Part shown: one piece after another, positions 34,947 through 44,942 of the stretch
Numbering within the stretch: the first letter of the stretch is position 1
Layout: each line of letters begins with the position of its first letter
Assembly (NCBI GenBank): GCA_037178625.1
Contig: CM074129.1
Span: 806,001-870,000 of the forward strand
DNA length: 64,000 nucleotides
Reading direction: 5' to 3'
DNA from: Skeletonema tropicum
Taxonomy: Eukaryota; Bacillariophyta; Thalassiosirophyceae; Thalassiosirales; Thalassiosiraceae
Made by a program: the position numbers and the translations under genes
The notes under the pieces: model-generated
What the model was told of the DNA's origin: nothing
The model's database searches: none
The model's input: the letters and a program-made list of their open reading frames with translations, nothing else

Positions 34947-35495
34947 ATGTCGATGTCGACGCCCTGTAACTGTAATACTATGTTCATAGTCCCTACCAAA
35001 GTTGAGGACAACTGCTCCTACAGTGCGCAGTTGATACAGCAGGTTATTGGACAGGAACAGGAAGAGGAAGAACAGGACGAATACAAGTCCAAGTTTGATG
35101 CCTTCCAATACTATTCAAGCGACCGTCTCCGACTCAAGACTCTCCTACGCAGTTGCCATGAGAATATGAATACCGAAGAGTTGAACGCTTTGGCTGCAGT
35201 CAACGATGCATTGAGAAGTGCTGGTCTTAGTCTTAGTCTTAGTCTTAGTCTTAGTCTTAGCCTTAGCGAACTCTCAGCCAGCTGTGTCGGCAAGGATGCC
35301 TCGAAGCGCCGCCGAGGAAGCAACTCACAGCCTATCACTATCAAGCAGAATGAATCAGGAACTCCGCGGAAGACAAGACTGTCTTGGGAGCTTCATCCGA
35401 GCTTGCTTCTTCACGTTCACGAGCTTTATGATGAGATTGGAGAAGACGTTCATGTCCAATCAGTTTCAGATGGTGAAGATGATCACGAAGAATAG
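34947..35495 (+). CDS. Small acidic family protein, divergent copy D, 182 aa
   Basis: Family hallmarks in diverged form: DAFQYYSSDRLRLKTLL (residues ~50-66; DPFxYYS elsewhere) and PRKTRLSWELHPSLLLHVHEL (~135-155; RKxxxSFExHxxLLLED elsewhere), then an acidic C-terminus (DGEDDHEE). The N-terminus has a Glu-rich run (EQEEEEQDE). A CTTAGT hexanucleotide array (35225-35266) encodes an in-frame (Leu-Ser)n stretch of about eight repeats. Start context AACCATG is good. Function unknown. Its single intact frame and conserved motifs despite divergence argue that it is under selection. Confidence 0.7.
   Translation: MSMSTPCNCNTMFIVPTKVEDNCSYSAQLIQQVIGQEQEEEEQDEYKSKFDAFQYYSSDRLRLKTLLRSCHENMNTEELNALAAVNDALRSAGLSLSLSLSLSLSLSELSASCVGKDASKRRRGSNSQPITIKQNESGTPRKTRLSWELHPSLLLHVHELYDEIGEDVHVQSVSDGEDDHEE
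35225..35266. repeat. In-frame CTTAGT hexanucleotide microsatellite
   Basis: About seven CTTAGT/CTTAGC units inside copy D; the multiple-of-three unit keeps the frame and adds Leu-Ser pairs. Confidence 0.95.
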
Positions 35496-35781
35496 CGAGC
35501 TCGAGTACTGAAACTGAAGCTTGTTGATGGAGAAATGCGAAATCAAGCTTAAGTAGGTAAATCTTGTCAATGGTTTATTCCGCAAACACTCATGTTACGG
35601 AGCATTGTGGCTGATCATAATGTATTATTCGTGTTCATGTAAGTGTGATGCGGGTAATAATGAGTAAACAAGATATCGTCGTAATCCCTTTCTGTTTGAA
35701 CCCTCCTTGCCGTAAATAGCATCGACTTAACCATTTATCTTTTCGTTGGCACATGAGAATGAGAGAAAACCAGAAAAAGGC

Positions 35782-35942
35782 ATGAACTCACGTGTTCATT
35801 CGTCTGTACAACCCGCTTTCCTCATCGTTGGACTACTTCTGCTTCTGCGCGCCACTCCATGCCTCGTTTTCAACCTCATCATCGTCTTATACTTATACCC
35901 AGGGCATAAAAGAATTCCAAATCCAAAACCAGCAAAAATGAG

Positions 35943-36004
<62 letters not shown>

Positions 36005-36039
36005 GGTGGCATGGGTGGCATGGGCATGGGTGTGGGTAA
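35782..36039 (+). CDS. Small membrane protein with His-Gly repeat tail, 85 aa
   Basis: From the ATG at 35782, a hydrophobic segment (AFLIVGLLLLL...FNLIIVLYLY, residues ~13-42) is followed by a basic Pro/Lys stretch and a tail of (Gly-His)n with two GWHG units ending in Cys. The tail comes from ten perfect GGGCAT units (35944-36003) plus variants. If translated, such a tail could bind Ni, Zn or Cu, but a minisatellite in a chance ORF is equally possible. GGGTAAG at the stop could instead be a splice donor. Confidence 0.35.
35944..36003. repeat. (GGGCAT)10 minisatellite
   Basis: Ten exact hexamer units followed by imperfect GGGTGGCAT units to about 36034. A short reverse-complement counterpart (CCCATGCCCATGCCCATGCC) lies near 36398-36419. 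Confidence 0.95.
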
Positions 36040-38519
36040 GTATTTAGATACCCACACCCACATACCTAATCATGTAGATAGATTATTTTAGTTGCTACTC
36101 TCTCGAGAGAGAGACAAGAGTGTCAGTAGAGAAAGGAGAACTTCAACCTAGAGGGACTCGGGTTGGTCCCGAAGTCGAAGTCGCCTGCGCTGGGTATGAA
36201 TTGGTCGCAGATGTGGAAGGCGAACGCCTTGGTGCAGGCAAGACCGAATTGTTGGAGGAAATAGATCTTGGGGGTGGGTGCGGTGTGGTTTGAATGAGGA
36301 CCACGAGGAGGGTTTGCGAGAGGGAGTTTGGGGCCAGTTGGCTGAGAAGGAGAGCGGTCAAATCGGGTCGTCACCGAAAAGGTCTGCGGAGCATTGGACC
36401 CATGCCCATGCCCATGCCGCCGTAGCCGTAGGGACATATTGATATTGCACAATTTTGGAGGTGTTTGGTGTCCGCGTGGAGGGTTCCAAGAACGTCTTCT
36501 CTTGTCATTGTGTAGGTGGTGACAGGGCAACTTCCCATTGTCGTGAACTTCCTCTTCTCTGCGGCTTGTACTAAGACATCTTCAGCCGGCTCTATGTATG
36601 TATGTAATGTATCTATGTATCTATGTACCGGGTGGGAACAAAATGTAAACTGTCTGACATGATCTAAAGTCTAAAATAGCCCAACTAGTGGTAACACACT
36701 TGGCCTTTCACCGCAAGTTCAACGCAGCTGGTTCTCAAAGACCATCTGCTATCTGGTTCAACTGGGTGTTTTGACAGATGACAGCTCACCACCTTTTACG
36801 ATTCAAAGTGGGACGGCGGACAGACGGATCACGCATCATCATCCACCTTCTCATTCTTTTTTTAGAGGGGCAAAATCGACCTAAACCATGGGATTATTGC
36901 CGTAGTAATGATACTACACACCCAAAATTCACCTAAATGTGTGCCTTTCTTGATATGTTCCTGTTAACACTATATCGAATCACATATCCAGAAAGGCACA
37001 CATTTGGGGTAAAATAGATAGTGATTTATGGCACCACTAAGATGAGAGCTGCCACTTGCACAGGACCCTCATCCCCACCTTATCCTTGTAAATAACAATC
37101 TGTTGTGAGTGAACACATGTCAAATAGCCCATATTCTGCTTCTATCTTACTTTATAAAACGTGTGACTACCCAATAAGTCTGTGGTTCTTAGTATTCATG
37201 CCAAAGGGGGGTATAAGCGGGGCAAAAATCTACATAAAATTGTCAATTCGCAATGATACAGAAGTCTCCTGACATTGTACCAGATTCCACCCCCATCGAC
37301 TTTAGTTTATCTCATCTTTCGTCCAGTTAGTATCACGGTTCATCTGCATTTATCGGCGAAAAGTCAGAGTACCCCCACATAATGGCGATCAGCATCCCAA
37401 AGTATTAGCTCCAATTAGAACTTGTATTGTTGTCTGATCCGGTCTCTATCCAACAATATCTCTGATACGGATCAATCCTCTGCGCTATCAGTTGCACATA
37501 AGCAATATAGAGGCGACGGGGATGAAATAAATGATGTTTGGATCATGTCATCGCATTGTAACACCGTCGTATGAAACGTTATCAAAATTCGATGACCCGT
37601 CGGTGGTGCATGTTGAACCCAGTGGAGTGTATTCAGAGTTGTCGACCCGGAAATCAGCCAAGACGACTCCGTTATACTCTTGGATGAAGTTGCCGTCGAT
37701 GAATGGTGTTTGTATGACTTCTCTACATCACTATATCCCCGATCATCAGGACCGGCGACACGATGATATGCCGATAAAAAGGCCGCTGCCAGGGACTGTA
37801 TATTATGCACCTATCTCATACTCCAATGTAACCATGTTGTCAATTCATATTTCAAAGACATGATAGAAGAGATATTCCTCGAAGTATAGAAGCGATGTCG
37901 TCGAAGTGGCAGTGATTTTGATAGGGCGAAGTGACGGCTGTCATCGTGGTGAACTACTAGCTTGGGTGGAGGTGGAAAAATCTTTCCTCATTTTTTGTCT
38001 GACCGCGTTTTATTGTCAAGTAGGAATTCAGTATGTTTAATTCCTACGAACCCCATGTAAGGACCTTGTCAAATTTCCACATTTTGGAGGATGGTGAGCT
38101 GACAATCACGATTAAAGTACTTGCTGGCGCTGCGCGCTCTTACATAAGAGTACAAAAAGATATCGTATCTTTTTGGTAGCGATACCACGTGACACTCGTT
38201 CTTTGTTCGTCGTCCATGTACACACTGTTCGTCGTCCATGTACTACACACTCCACAGACACCACCATTGCTAGCCATTTCATTGCTCAAGCAGGCATCAT
38301 TGCTTTATTCGCTCGGTGAATCGAATTGATTTAGTACGATTGACGATTGTACGGACGAAACAATCGCTGTAACATTCGTAACGATTCGAACTTTATATCT
38401 CTAAGAAGTTTAGTCCTTAAAATCCATACAGTAAAACTCGGACTTTCGTTATGAAAAATAGTGCGTTGCAAATCGGTCGATCACTAACTCTAGACTCATA
38501 ATACAGACTCGTGACACAG
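36040..38519. other. Long stretch without a supported gene
   Basis: Contains the 24-bp-stem hairpin at 36935-37005 and the duplicated 3' flank of family copy E (38400-38519). Overlapping opposite-strand frames at 37472-37863 (about 110 aa each) have no recognisable domain, and I cannot choose between them. A minus-strand frame at 36123-36530 is likewise unsupported. Confidence 0.4.
36935..37005. repeat. 24-bp-stem hairpin, 23-base loop
   Basis: The left arm 36935-36958 (AAATGTGTGCCTTTCTTGAT...) pairs with 36982-37005, with one mismatch (T/G) in 24. It could be a tiny MITE end pair or a small-RNA precursor-like hairpin. No other copy is seen in the window. Confidence 0.7.
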
Positions 38520-38894
38520 CTACTGCTGTCGTTTGTGACGGAGAAACAGCTGATCAAAATCAAACAATGTCTCGGTAACGAGATCAAACCTGTCCCCATT
38601 CCCAAATAGTTCTGCATCGTCCATCAACATCAAGTCTTCCAAGAGCAAATCTGAATGACATTTGAAAGAAATACAGCTCTTCCTTTCTACCATGGCCGAC
38701 GAAGATGACTCGACCTGAGAAGGACGCGAGGGTGAGGTACGTCGACTGCGAGCAGGCTCCTGATTACGCTGAGTCGTCACGTCAACGTTCTCTGCGCTGC
38801 CTCGAAGGGCTGTATTTCGTACGGTGGGAATAGAATAGTATAGGAAAGGATCTTGTACCTTGAGGGCTTCGAGATCTTCTTCGCTGAGATAGTT
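38520..38894 (-). pseudogene. Small acidic family protein, copy E, 5'-truncated, opposite strand
   Basis: The frame after a stop at 38895-38897 reads LSEEDLEALKVQDPFLYYS, then the linker and ERKSCISFKCHSDLLLEDL and FDFDQLFLRHKRQQ, nearly identical to copy A from its residue ~50 onward. No ATG precedes it. The first ~48 residues and the promoter found before copies A and B are missing and replaced by unrelated sequence. The 3' flank (38400-38519) matches those of A and B, so duplicated DNA extended past the stop codon. Confidence 0.75.
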
Positions 38895-39131
38895 TTATCT
38901 TTACTTCTTCTGCCGCAACAACTTCTACCTACACAATAGTACACTTTCCAATTCCTATTCAACTCGATATCCATATCCTATCTCGCTTTTGAATAGAGTA
39001 GAGAGATACATATTATCCCTTACCCATTCATAGGTGCCTCAACTACAGTACTTCCCCTGTCAACATGAAGTTTCACTCTTGCATAGTTAATCGGATCACT
39101 TTCACTAATAGGTGGTGGAGAGTCATAACAG

Positions 39132-39905
39132 TCAAGAACATTTCCATGTAGATCTACGAGATCTATACCTTAGATCTACGAGATCTATACCTTTGCCGGC
39201 CACGTCAGCTTTAGCAAAATCGCAGCACTCAGTAAACGTCATTCCTCCAGAGCAATTCCAAGGTCCAAGCTTGTGGCAAACGTAGCCAAGAGTTGAAGTA
39301 TCATCAGCCAAACACCAGGGATAGTCGTACCGAACTTTGCCGGCATCATCAATGCCTGCTACATAAGTACCGTCGTAGCTGGTGCGAATTCCAATGAGCC
39401 AATAATCTGGATACAAAAGGAGATCATCTGGATGGTAATCGTCCCAGTCGATTTTATCACGAATTCGTTCCAACTTGTAGTAGACTTTTGGCGTGCCTCC
39501 AAACGCGGCAGGGTTGAGCCTGTGTGCGAGGTTGATGATTCTCTTGCAGTCAATTGCCTTGCGGCCCTTACATGAGTGGAACACCATGACCTTCAACACA
39601 TTTCATAAGGAGGTAGACCAGAGAGGTTAGAGATAAAGGCGTGGAGCGGAAAGCGGAATAGAATATGAATATGTAAAGCGGACCTAAACCAGAACTCAAA
39701 CTTGAAGGGAATATAGGCTATAATAGAGATGAAGAATTATGGCGTTGCTTACCTCAACACCTGCGAGTGCTCTCCCCCCTGGGTCCTCATGCTCCGAAGT
39801 CGCAGTCGCGGGGCCTCCCATACCCCAACTGGAGAGCAGATCATAAGCATTAGCTGGTGCAACAAGCAACAACAATGCTGCGGCGACTCTGTTAAGCATT
39901 GTCAT
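39132..39905 (-). CDS. Secreted Cys-containing protein, 203 aa (two exons)
   Basis: Exons are complement(39753..39905) and complement(39132..39590); the 162-bp intron (GTAAGC...GAAG) is phase 0. It starts with a clear signal peptide (MLNRVAAALLLLVAPANA, residues 3-20). The mature part has seven cysteines in the second half (SCKG, DCKR, WCLADD, VCHKLG, NCSGG, ECCDF), and Asp/Tyr/Trp-rich segments (DWDDYHPDDLLLYPDYW). It looks like an extracellular or cell-wall protein of unrecognised family. A 22-bp tandem duplication (39149-39192) shifts the frame at residue ~191. Without it the protein would run ~45 residues further to a stop at 39020. Confidence 0.65.
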
Positions 39906-40073
39906 TGTTCAAATGAATTGTGATATTCGTGCTGTCCGTAGAAGTTATTATTATGATGATTATGACTGTCGCTATTCGCTATGTTATTGTGACCATGACC
40001 CCGCGAAGTTCACTCATTGAAAGCAGATTGCTGTCTCGGAATAATATGAGACAGAATGTCTGCAGCGATGTCC

Positions 40074-40563
40074 TCACGCACTGGACGCACGCATGTAAGT
40101 AGGTCCTATGTACATAACAGTCTCAGTGAAGTCACAAGACAAGTCACAAGTCACATCAGTCACTTCTCCAAAGATTCCTACTACTTGCTTGGAAGTCATT
40201 CCAAAAAAGCTAGCGTAAAGGTCGTCGGGAGTCGGGAAGTTTGCCGCGTGCGTCACGTTATCCGAACGAACCATCAAGTTAGTTGACTTCTTAACACTTT
40301 CATTGAGAAACGAATCTTGTGGAGTACCAAATGTCGAAGATATGACGAGGTATACGCCACTAAATGACATAGCACAAAATGGGTACCTTTTCGACTTCCC
40401 CGATGTAAAACATGCATGTGTCTAAAGACAAGAGGACAAATTTTCCAAAAGTAAGAGTCATTCCAAAAAAGTTGGAAGGTGAAATCCTTAGAACATCGTA
40501 TGAATGATATGTAAGTAAGCTGTCATCTCTAGAGAGCTCTCGAGCGAGAGTGACTCCCTCCAT
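40074..40563 (-). CDS. Two overlapping small hypothetical ORFs (67 and 98 aa)
   Basis: Both begin with ATG: 40563 down to 40360, and 40370 down to 40074, overlapping by 11 bases in different frames. Each contains an FFGMT segment (SNFFGMTLTFGK and ASFFGMTSKQVV) from a shared CATTCCAAAAAAG word, so one may derive from the other, or the two may be parts of one gene split by a frameshift or intron. No domain is recognised. Weak call. Confidence 0.25.
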
Positions 40564-40570
40564 GACCCCG

Positions 40571-40904
40571 TGTCATACAATCTCTCATTTATTACGATCA
40601 AGTAGTGCAAATAAAAAATGCGAGGTGATAAGTACACAACACTGAGAAAAGAGGAAGATTCGCACTACATAAGAACCTGCATTGTCAATGGTTCTGCTGA
40701 TAGATGAAAGGTTTTATGGCTTGATATCCTTGTCACCAGCACCAAAATACGCTGCAGCTTTATCATTCTTTAAGTAATGGTCAATCTCGAAGCTCAAAGC
40801 CGATTTCATGAGTCCCTCCCTTGATAGAGCTTAAAGCGCGTTAGTTGTTGATTTCGAGCTTTTTGGATGCTCTCGATATATTTGGCCGTGCTGGGCGGAA
40901 CGTA
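40571..40904. other. Intergenic, no feature seen
   Basis: No ORF of note between the weak ORFs and the dispersed repeat. Confidence 0.4.
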
Positions 40905-41045
40905 GAAGTAGACCTGTTTTTAGCCTGAACGATTTGTAAACAGTCGTCCAATCAAGCTGATAGTACGTCTAATCGATAGATCTTGATGAGAGCTTTCCAA
41001 AACGATACTCCTCACCTTATTGGACGGCTCTAGAGTGGAAGATAA
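40905..41045 (-). repeat. Reverse-complement copy of the GGAAAGCTCT repeat
   Basis: Read on the minus strand it follows 18770-18890: TTTTGGAAAGCTCTCATC, CTATCGATTAG.CGTA, ATCA.CT.GATTGGA.GACT, then CAGG and AAAAACAGGTC. About 80 percent similar by eye. Confidence 0.75.
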
Positions 41046-41526
41046 GTATTGTACCACAATGCACAATTATGGGCGATTTCAAATAAGTGAAGTTGGTGCC
41101 GCTCCGACATCAAATCAAGATGACCGTCTCTCTATGTACAATCCCAACTAAAACTGCTCCTAATTAAGCGGGTTTCAAAAAGATACCGTCAACGTAGGAA
41201 TTAATACATCTCCAAACCGCCGCCTAAATTTGTCCACAAGTAGAAGTTTTGGTGAATACAATGGGCAAGGTACCTCAAAAACGACTGGCCGAAATTCCGC
41301 TTGCAACACCCACCCGGCTCCTCTCTAACCCACAAAAGTTGTATGCTTTGGCCACTCTATCCTTCAGGAAATGTCTTTCTCATCTCTCTAGAGAGAGCTC
41401 TAGAGAGTAGAGAGAGAGAGTACCTAAATGGTCAGCAGAAGAATCCATCACTTGAAACCAACTGCCTGATTAAAATACATCAATCATTCGTCAGCGCGCC
41501 TCCAACTATTGTCTGAGGAGGAAAGC

Positions 41527-43989
41527 ATGGCGTTACGAATAGCATCCCCATTGAGTCGTCTCTTGCTGGCGGTAGCATCGATCGTGGCGGTGGCCGCAAT
41601 TTTCTATTCGAGCTCGTCTCACAGCAGTAGCAATAATAGCACCAGCAATAACAATTATCGATCACTCCAATTCTCATCATCATCCAACGCAGCCATCACG
41701 GAAGATCAATACCAAACCTGCCTCAAAGATATCCTCACCGCCGATCAAAATGGAGACTACGAACTAAACGCCTCAGAATTCATCCGCTTCATCACATTCA
41801 ACTCAGCCACCTACGGGTACACATGGGGCTATGCCGCCGGACAAACCTCCTTCGATCAAATGCCGCTCCACTTCCCCATGCTGTTCTACACACAGGCATG
41901 TCTCTGTAGTAGTTGGCAAGAAGAGGCCGAATCATCGGGATGCTGCTCGGCGGAACGAGCACATGTGAATATCTACGCTGGACCGCAGTTTGGGAGTGGT
42001 ATTACCGAAAAGCAAGATGTGTACATGAGAGAGTTTTGTACCGAGGCGTATCATTCGTATTCGGTGACATTACGTCCAACGCCAATGCCGACGCCAATGC
42101 CCACGACACTGGCTCCTACACCGTCTCCTACGGTGGTTACTCCATCACCCACTACGTCGTCACCAACACCTTTACCCACGCCAATTGCAACACCATCACC
42201 AACAACTCCATCACCAACAACAGCAATCACAACTTCTCCACCAACTCCATCGGGAACAACAACACTCTTACCCATCCCAGTTACATATGGGATATCGTCC
42301 GATTGTGGTGTGACAGCCTACGATGTTATGACTGCCAATGGAAACACCATCAAGGTTGGATTGGAGGCGGCTACTGAAACGGCTGTGATTGAGATTTTGA
42401 ATTCGACTAGTTGGCCGTGGACCAAGACTGCTGCTTCTGGTGGTGATGGTGGTGCGTCTTCGTTTCGTGCAGCAGCAAATCATAATGATAATGATAATAT
42501 ACCAAGAAAGGAAGCTGATTTCGAAAACAAAAACAAGGAGATGGTTGGAGGCAAACAAAGTGAGAGTGGAAAAGATGACATCAAGGTAGTGGAGTTGCCT
42601 CATTTGATTCGATATAATGAGTTGGTTCCAGTTGTTCGAAAGAGTCATATTGATATTGATATTGATGATGATGTGAGTGGTGGAGGAGTGACCTTTATCT
42701 TCCTCAATCAGAAGAAACCACGACGACGACGACGACAACAACAACGTCGACTGAAGAAGGGTAGTTCTTCCTCGAGTCGTTATCATTATCTTCAGCAGAA
42801 GCAGAAGCAGTTGAGCAGGGGAATGAACAGTCGTCGAAACTTGGTATACTACACAAGTAACAATGTCCAAATCACCGATGTAGAAGATTCCAACAATGAT
42901 CAGGCCTGTCCACCCGGTCTAAATTGCATGATTGTATCGTCGGTAATTCTCGTCACGTTGGAACCAGGAGACGATCCAGAAGTTGTCAGAGATACGATTG
43001 AAGAGGGACTACAAAAGAGCTATACGGATGGAAGTTTCTTCCAGGGTATTCCGGAGGGTACAGTGCTTTGTCCCATAGAGGAAAGTGCAATGCCATCATC
43101 TTCTCCTACGGTTGCTTCTGATGCGAGTGCCGAACCAACAACGTCATCGCCAACTCCCTCTGTGGGTGATACTCCTACTCCAAGTGCAGCGCCTACGTCC
43201 ACCTCAACTTTTGACAGTACCATGATGCCTTCTTCTCCTATGGTCAGCAGTACCCCGAGCACAACTGGTGGCAGTGAAACAACAATGGTACCCACTATGA
43301 TGCCTTCGACAGCATCACCTAGCTCAAATTCAAGCTCCATGTCACCGTCATCCATGGCTAGTGTTGAAGCAACAGTACCCAGCGTCATGCCATCCACACC
43401 CAGCGCTGGAGAAACCCCTTCACCTACCACTGCACCAACCCTTCAACAATTATTAGTAACGATAAATTACGACATTGAGAACCAATGCGGCCTTGATGCT
43501 GACAAAGTAATGAATGAAGATGGAAACACACTGAAATCGGGCTTGATAGCTGCAACGACAACTGTGGCTATTGATACCTTGAACACGACATTCCCTCGAC
43601 AGGGAGAGGAACGACAACGGAATATGAGAGGCTTACTACAAGACAATTATGATAGAGAATTGGTGTATATCGACGCAGTACCCGATCCTACACACCGTGT
43701 GTATTACACTGATGAGCATCCTGTTATCATTGAACGAATCTTGGACATTGAAACAGGCTGTGATCCAGGTACCAACTGCCTCCTCATAATATCTACAGTC
43801 ACCGTATTATTGGAACAATTTGATGATGAAAATGCCGTGAAGAAAGCTATAACAGATGGAATCAGCCAGAGTTTCAGAAACGGAAGCTTCAACAGTGCTA
43901 TTCCGTCGGATACGGTTATTTGTCCAACTCGTGGAGGGATAAAGTTCCTTCCGCCCGAACCAGCGAGGTTAAGAGCGAGAAAGAGGTAG
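41527..43989 (+). CDS. Secreted/anchored EF-hand protein with two repeated domains and mucin-like linkers, 820 aa
   Basis: The ATG at 41527 (GAAAGCATGG) is used; the frame is open upstream but lacks an ATG. Residues ~9-28 form a signal peptide or signal anchor. An EF-hand-like loop (DQNGDYELNASE, ~72-83) suggests calcium binding. Thr/Pro/Ser-rich linkers (TPMPTPMPTT; ~178-245 and ~518-640) look O-glycosylated. Two homologous domains (~257-515 and ~652-800) each start CG(V/L)(T/D)A..VM..(D/N)GNT(I/L)K.GL.AAT and end DGSF...IP.(G/D)T(V)(L/I)CP with a PG.NC(M/L)(I)I.S element. The first has a ~150-residue low-complexity insert. This fits a diatom cell-wall or surface protein; the domain has no name known to me. 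Confidence 0.85.
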   Translation: MALRIASPLSRLLLAVASIVAVAAIFYSSSSHSSSNNSTSNNNYRSLQFSSSSNAAITEDQYQTCLKDILTADQNGDYELNASEFIRFITFNSATYGYTWGYAAGQTSFDQMPLHFPMLFYTQACLCSSWQEEAESSGCCSAERAHVNIYAGPQFGSGITEKQDVYMREFCTEAYHSYSVTLRPTPMPTPMPTTLAPTPSPTVVTPSPTTSSPTPLPTPIATPSPTTPSPTTAITTSPPTPSGTTTLLPIPVTYGISSDCGVTAYDVMTANGNTIKVGLEAATETAVIEILNSTSWPWTKTAASGGDGGASSFRAAANHNDNDNIPRKEADFENKNKEMVGGKQSESGKDDIKVVELPHLIRYNELVPVVRKSHIDIDIDDDVSGGGVTFIFLNQKKPRRRRRQQQRRLKKGSSSSSRYHYLQQKQKQLSRGMNSRRNLVYYTSNNVQITDVEDSNNDQACPPGLNCMIVSSVILVTLEPGDDPEVVRDTIEEGLQKSYTDGSFFQGIPEGTVLCPIEESAMPSSSPTVASDASAEPTTSSPTPSVGDTPTPSAAPTSTSTFDSTMMPSSPMVSSTPSTTGGSETTMVPTMMPSTASPSSNSSSMSPSSMASVEATVPSVMPSTPSAGETPSPTTAPTLQQLLVTINYDIENQCGLDADKVMNEDGNTLKSGLIAATTTVAIDTLNTTFPRQGEERQRNMRGLLQDNYDRELVYIDAVPDPTHRVYYTDEHPVIIERILDIETGCDPGTNCLLIISTVTVLLEQFDDENAVKKAITDGISQSFRNGSFNSAIPSDTVICPTRGGIKFLPPEPARLRARKR

Positions 43990-44459
43990 GGAAATTGATC
44001 TTTGATTAAATTTGACTGATGCACCGCAGTACCTGTACACAATCTTTAGTAGAATTCATATTACATGTTTAAGAACAACTAGTTTGAGATACAACCGATT
44101 GTGTCTCTGGTCCCCTCACAAGTTAAAAGTCAGTGTTAGCAGATTCATTGTAATCCATCTACGACTCAATTTTCTATGCTATCGAGAAATATCTTCCGTT
44201 GTACTTCATTTATTATTCAAATAAGACATGCTCTCTTCACTCCTCCAACCTCACCCTTGACCTTGACCTTGATAGAGTCCTAGGAGTAATTTCGACATGA
44301 ATCGAACGAAAGTAGAACTGCAACTGTAGAACTGCGCCAAATTACATACATAATGTAAGATAGATCGCAGCCACTACCCACGACAAACAGCTGGGAGGAT
44401 AACCTTAAGTACCACGCATCTCTAAGCAATGTTTATGTAGTTCAACTTCAAGTTCGAGG
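43990..44459. other. Intergenic, no feature seen
   Basis: 3' flank of the mucin-like gene and distal upstream region of family copy F. Confidence 0.4.
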
Positions 44460-44518
44460 ACACTATTTCCGAGCGAGAAATCCGCGATAAAAATAAACGC
44501 TGTCAGGTTCTAAAACGC

Positions 44519-44526
44519 TGACGTCA
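44519..44526. promoter_or_regulatory. TGACGTCA (CRE-type bZIP site), copy 1
   Basis: Exact palindromic TGACGTCA ~420 bp upstream of the 44943 ATG, inside the first promoter repeat. In diatoms, bZIP proteins act through TGACGT-type CO2/cAMP-responsive elements (published knowledge); binding here is inferred. Confidence 0.5.
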
Positions 44527-44703
44527 GTTCACTTCGAGGAACCCGACAAGGAACCTGACATTTGAGCTTAGACGGGACTCCCAAGAGTCATATCTGTCGT
44601 CTTCATCGGAAAACTCTTGACAGATTCAGTGCCGTAGAATGAATGCCACTATTTCCGAGCGAGAAATCCGCGATAATAACAAATTAGTCAGGTTCCAAAA
44701 GGC

Positions 44704-44711
44704 TGACGTCA
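44704..44711. promoter_or_regulatory. TGACGTCA (CRE-type bZIP site), copy 2
   Basis: Second exact TGACGTCA ~235 bp upstream of the same gene, in the second repeat and the same local context (GGCTGACGTCAGTTCA). Two conserved copies raise the chance that it is functional. Confidence 0.5.
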
Positions 44712-44942
44712 GTTCAGTTCGAGGAACCCAACAGGGAACCCGACAAGGAACCTGACAGTTTGAGCTTCGACGGGAATCACAAGAGCCGTATATGTCGTCT
44801 TCATCGGAAAACTCTCGACAGATTTAGTACCGTAGAATGAATGTGTCAAATACGTCACCGTCTTAGTAGCCACGACGCCCCAACATTCAACATACATAAA
44901 TTCAAGTAATTATCAAATGGACAAATTCTAAAAGGACACACC

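Larger units (their letters stand above)
44460..44843. repeat. Tandem ~185-195-bp duplication in the promoter of family copy F
   Basis: Copies are 44460-44643 and about 44647-44843. Both contain CACTATTTCCGAGCGAGAAA, TCCGCGATAA, GCTGACGTCAGTTCA, GAACC.GACAAGGAACCTGAC, GTCGTCTTCATCGGAAAACTC and CCGTAGAATGAATG. Copy 2 has a small internal duplication (GGGAACCCGACAAGGAAC). It ends ~100 bp before the start codon at 44943. Confidence 0.9.

Noticed and set aside
36670..36770. tRNA-Glu-like string (AGTGGTAACACACTTGGCCTTTCACCGCAA)
   Set aside because: Anticodon and acceptor stems do not pair and no proper T-arm follows.
37472..37863. Overlapping opposite-strand ORFs of 112 and 110 aa
   Set aside because: Neither has a domain, good context or a paralogue, so I cannot choose one.
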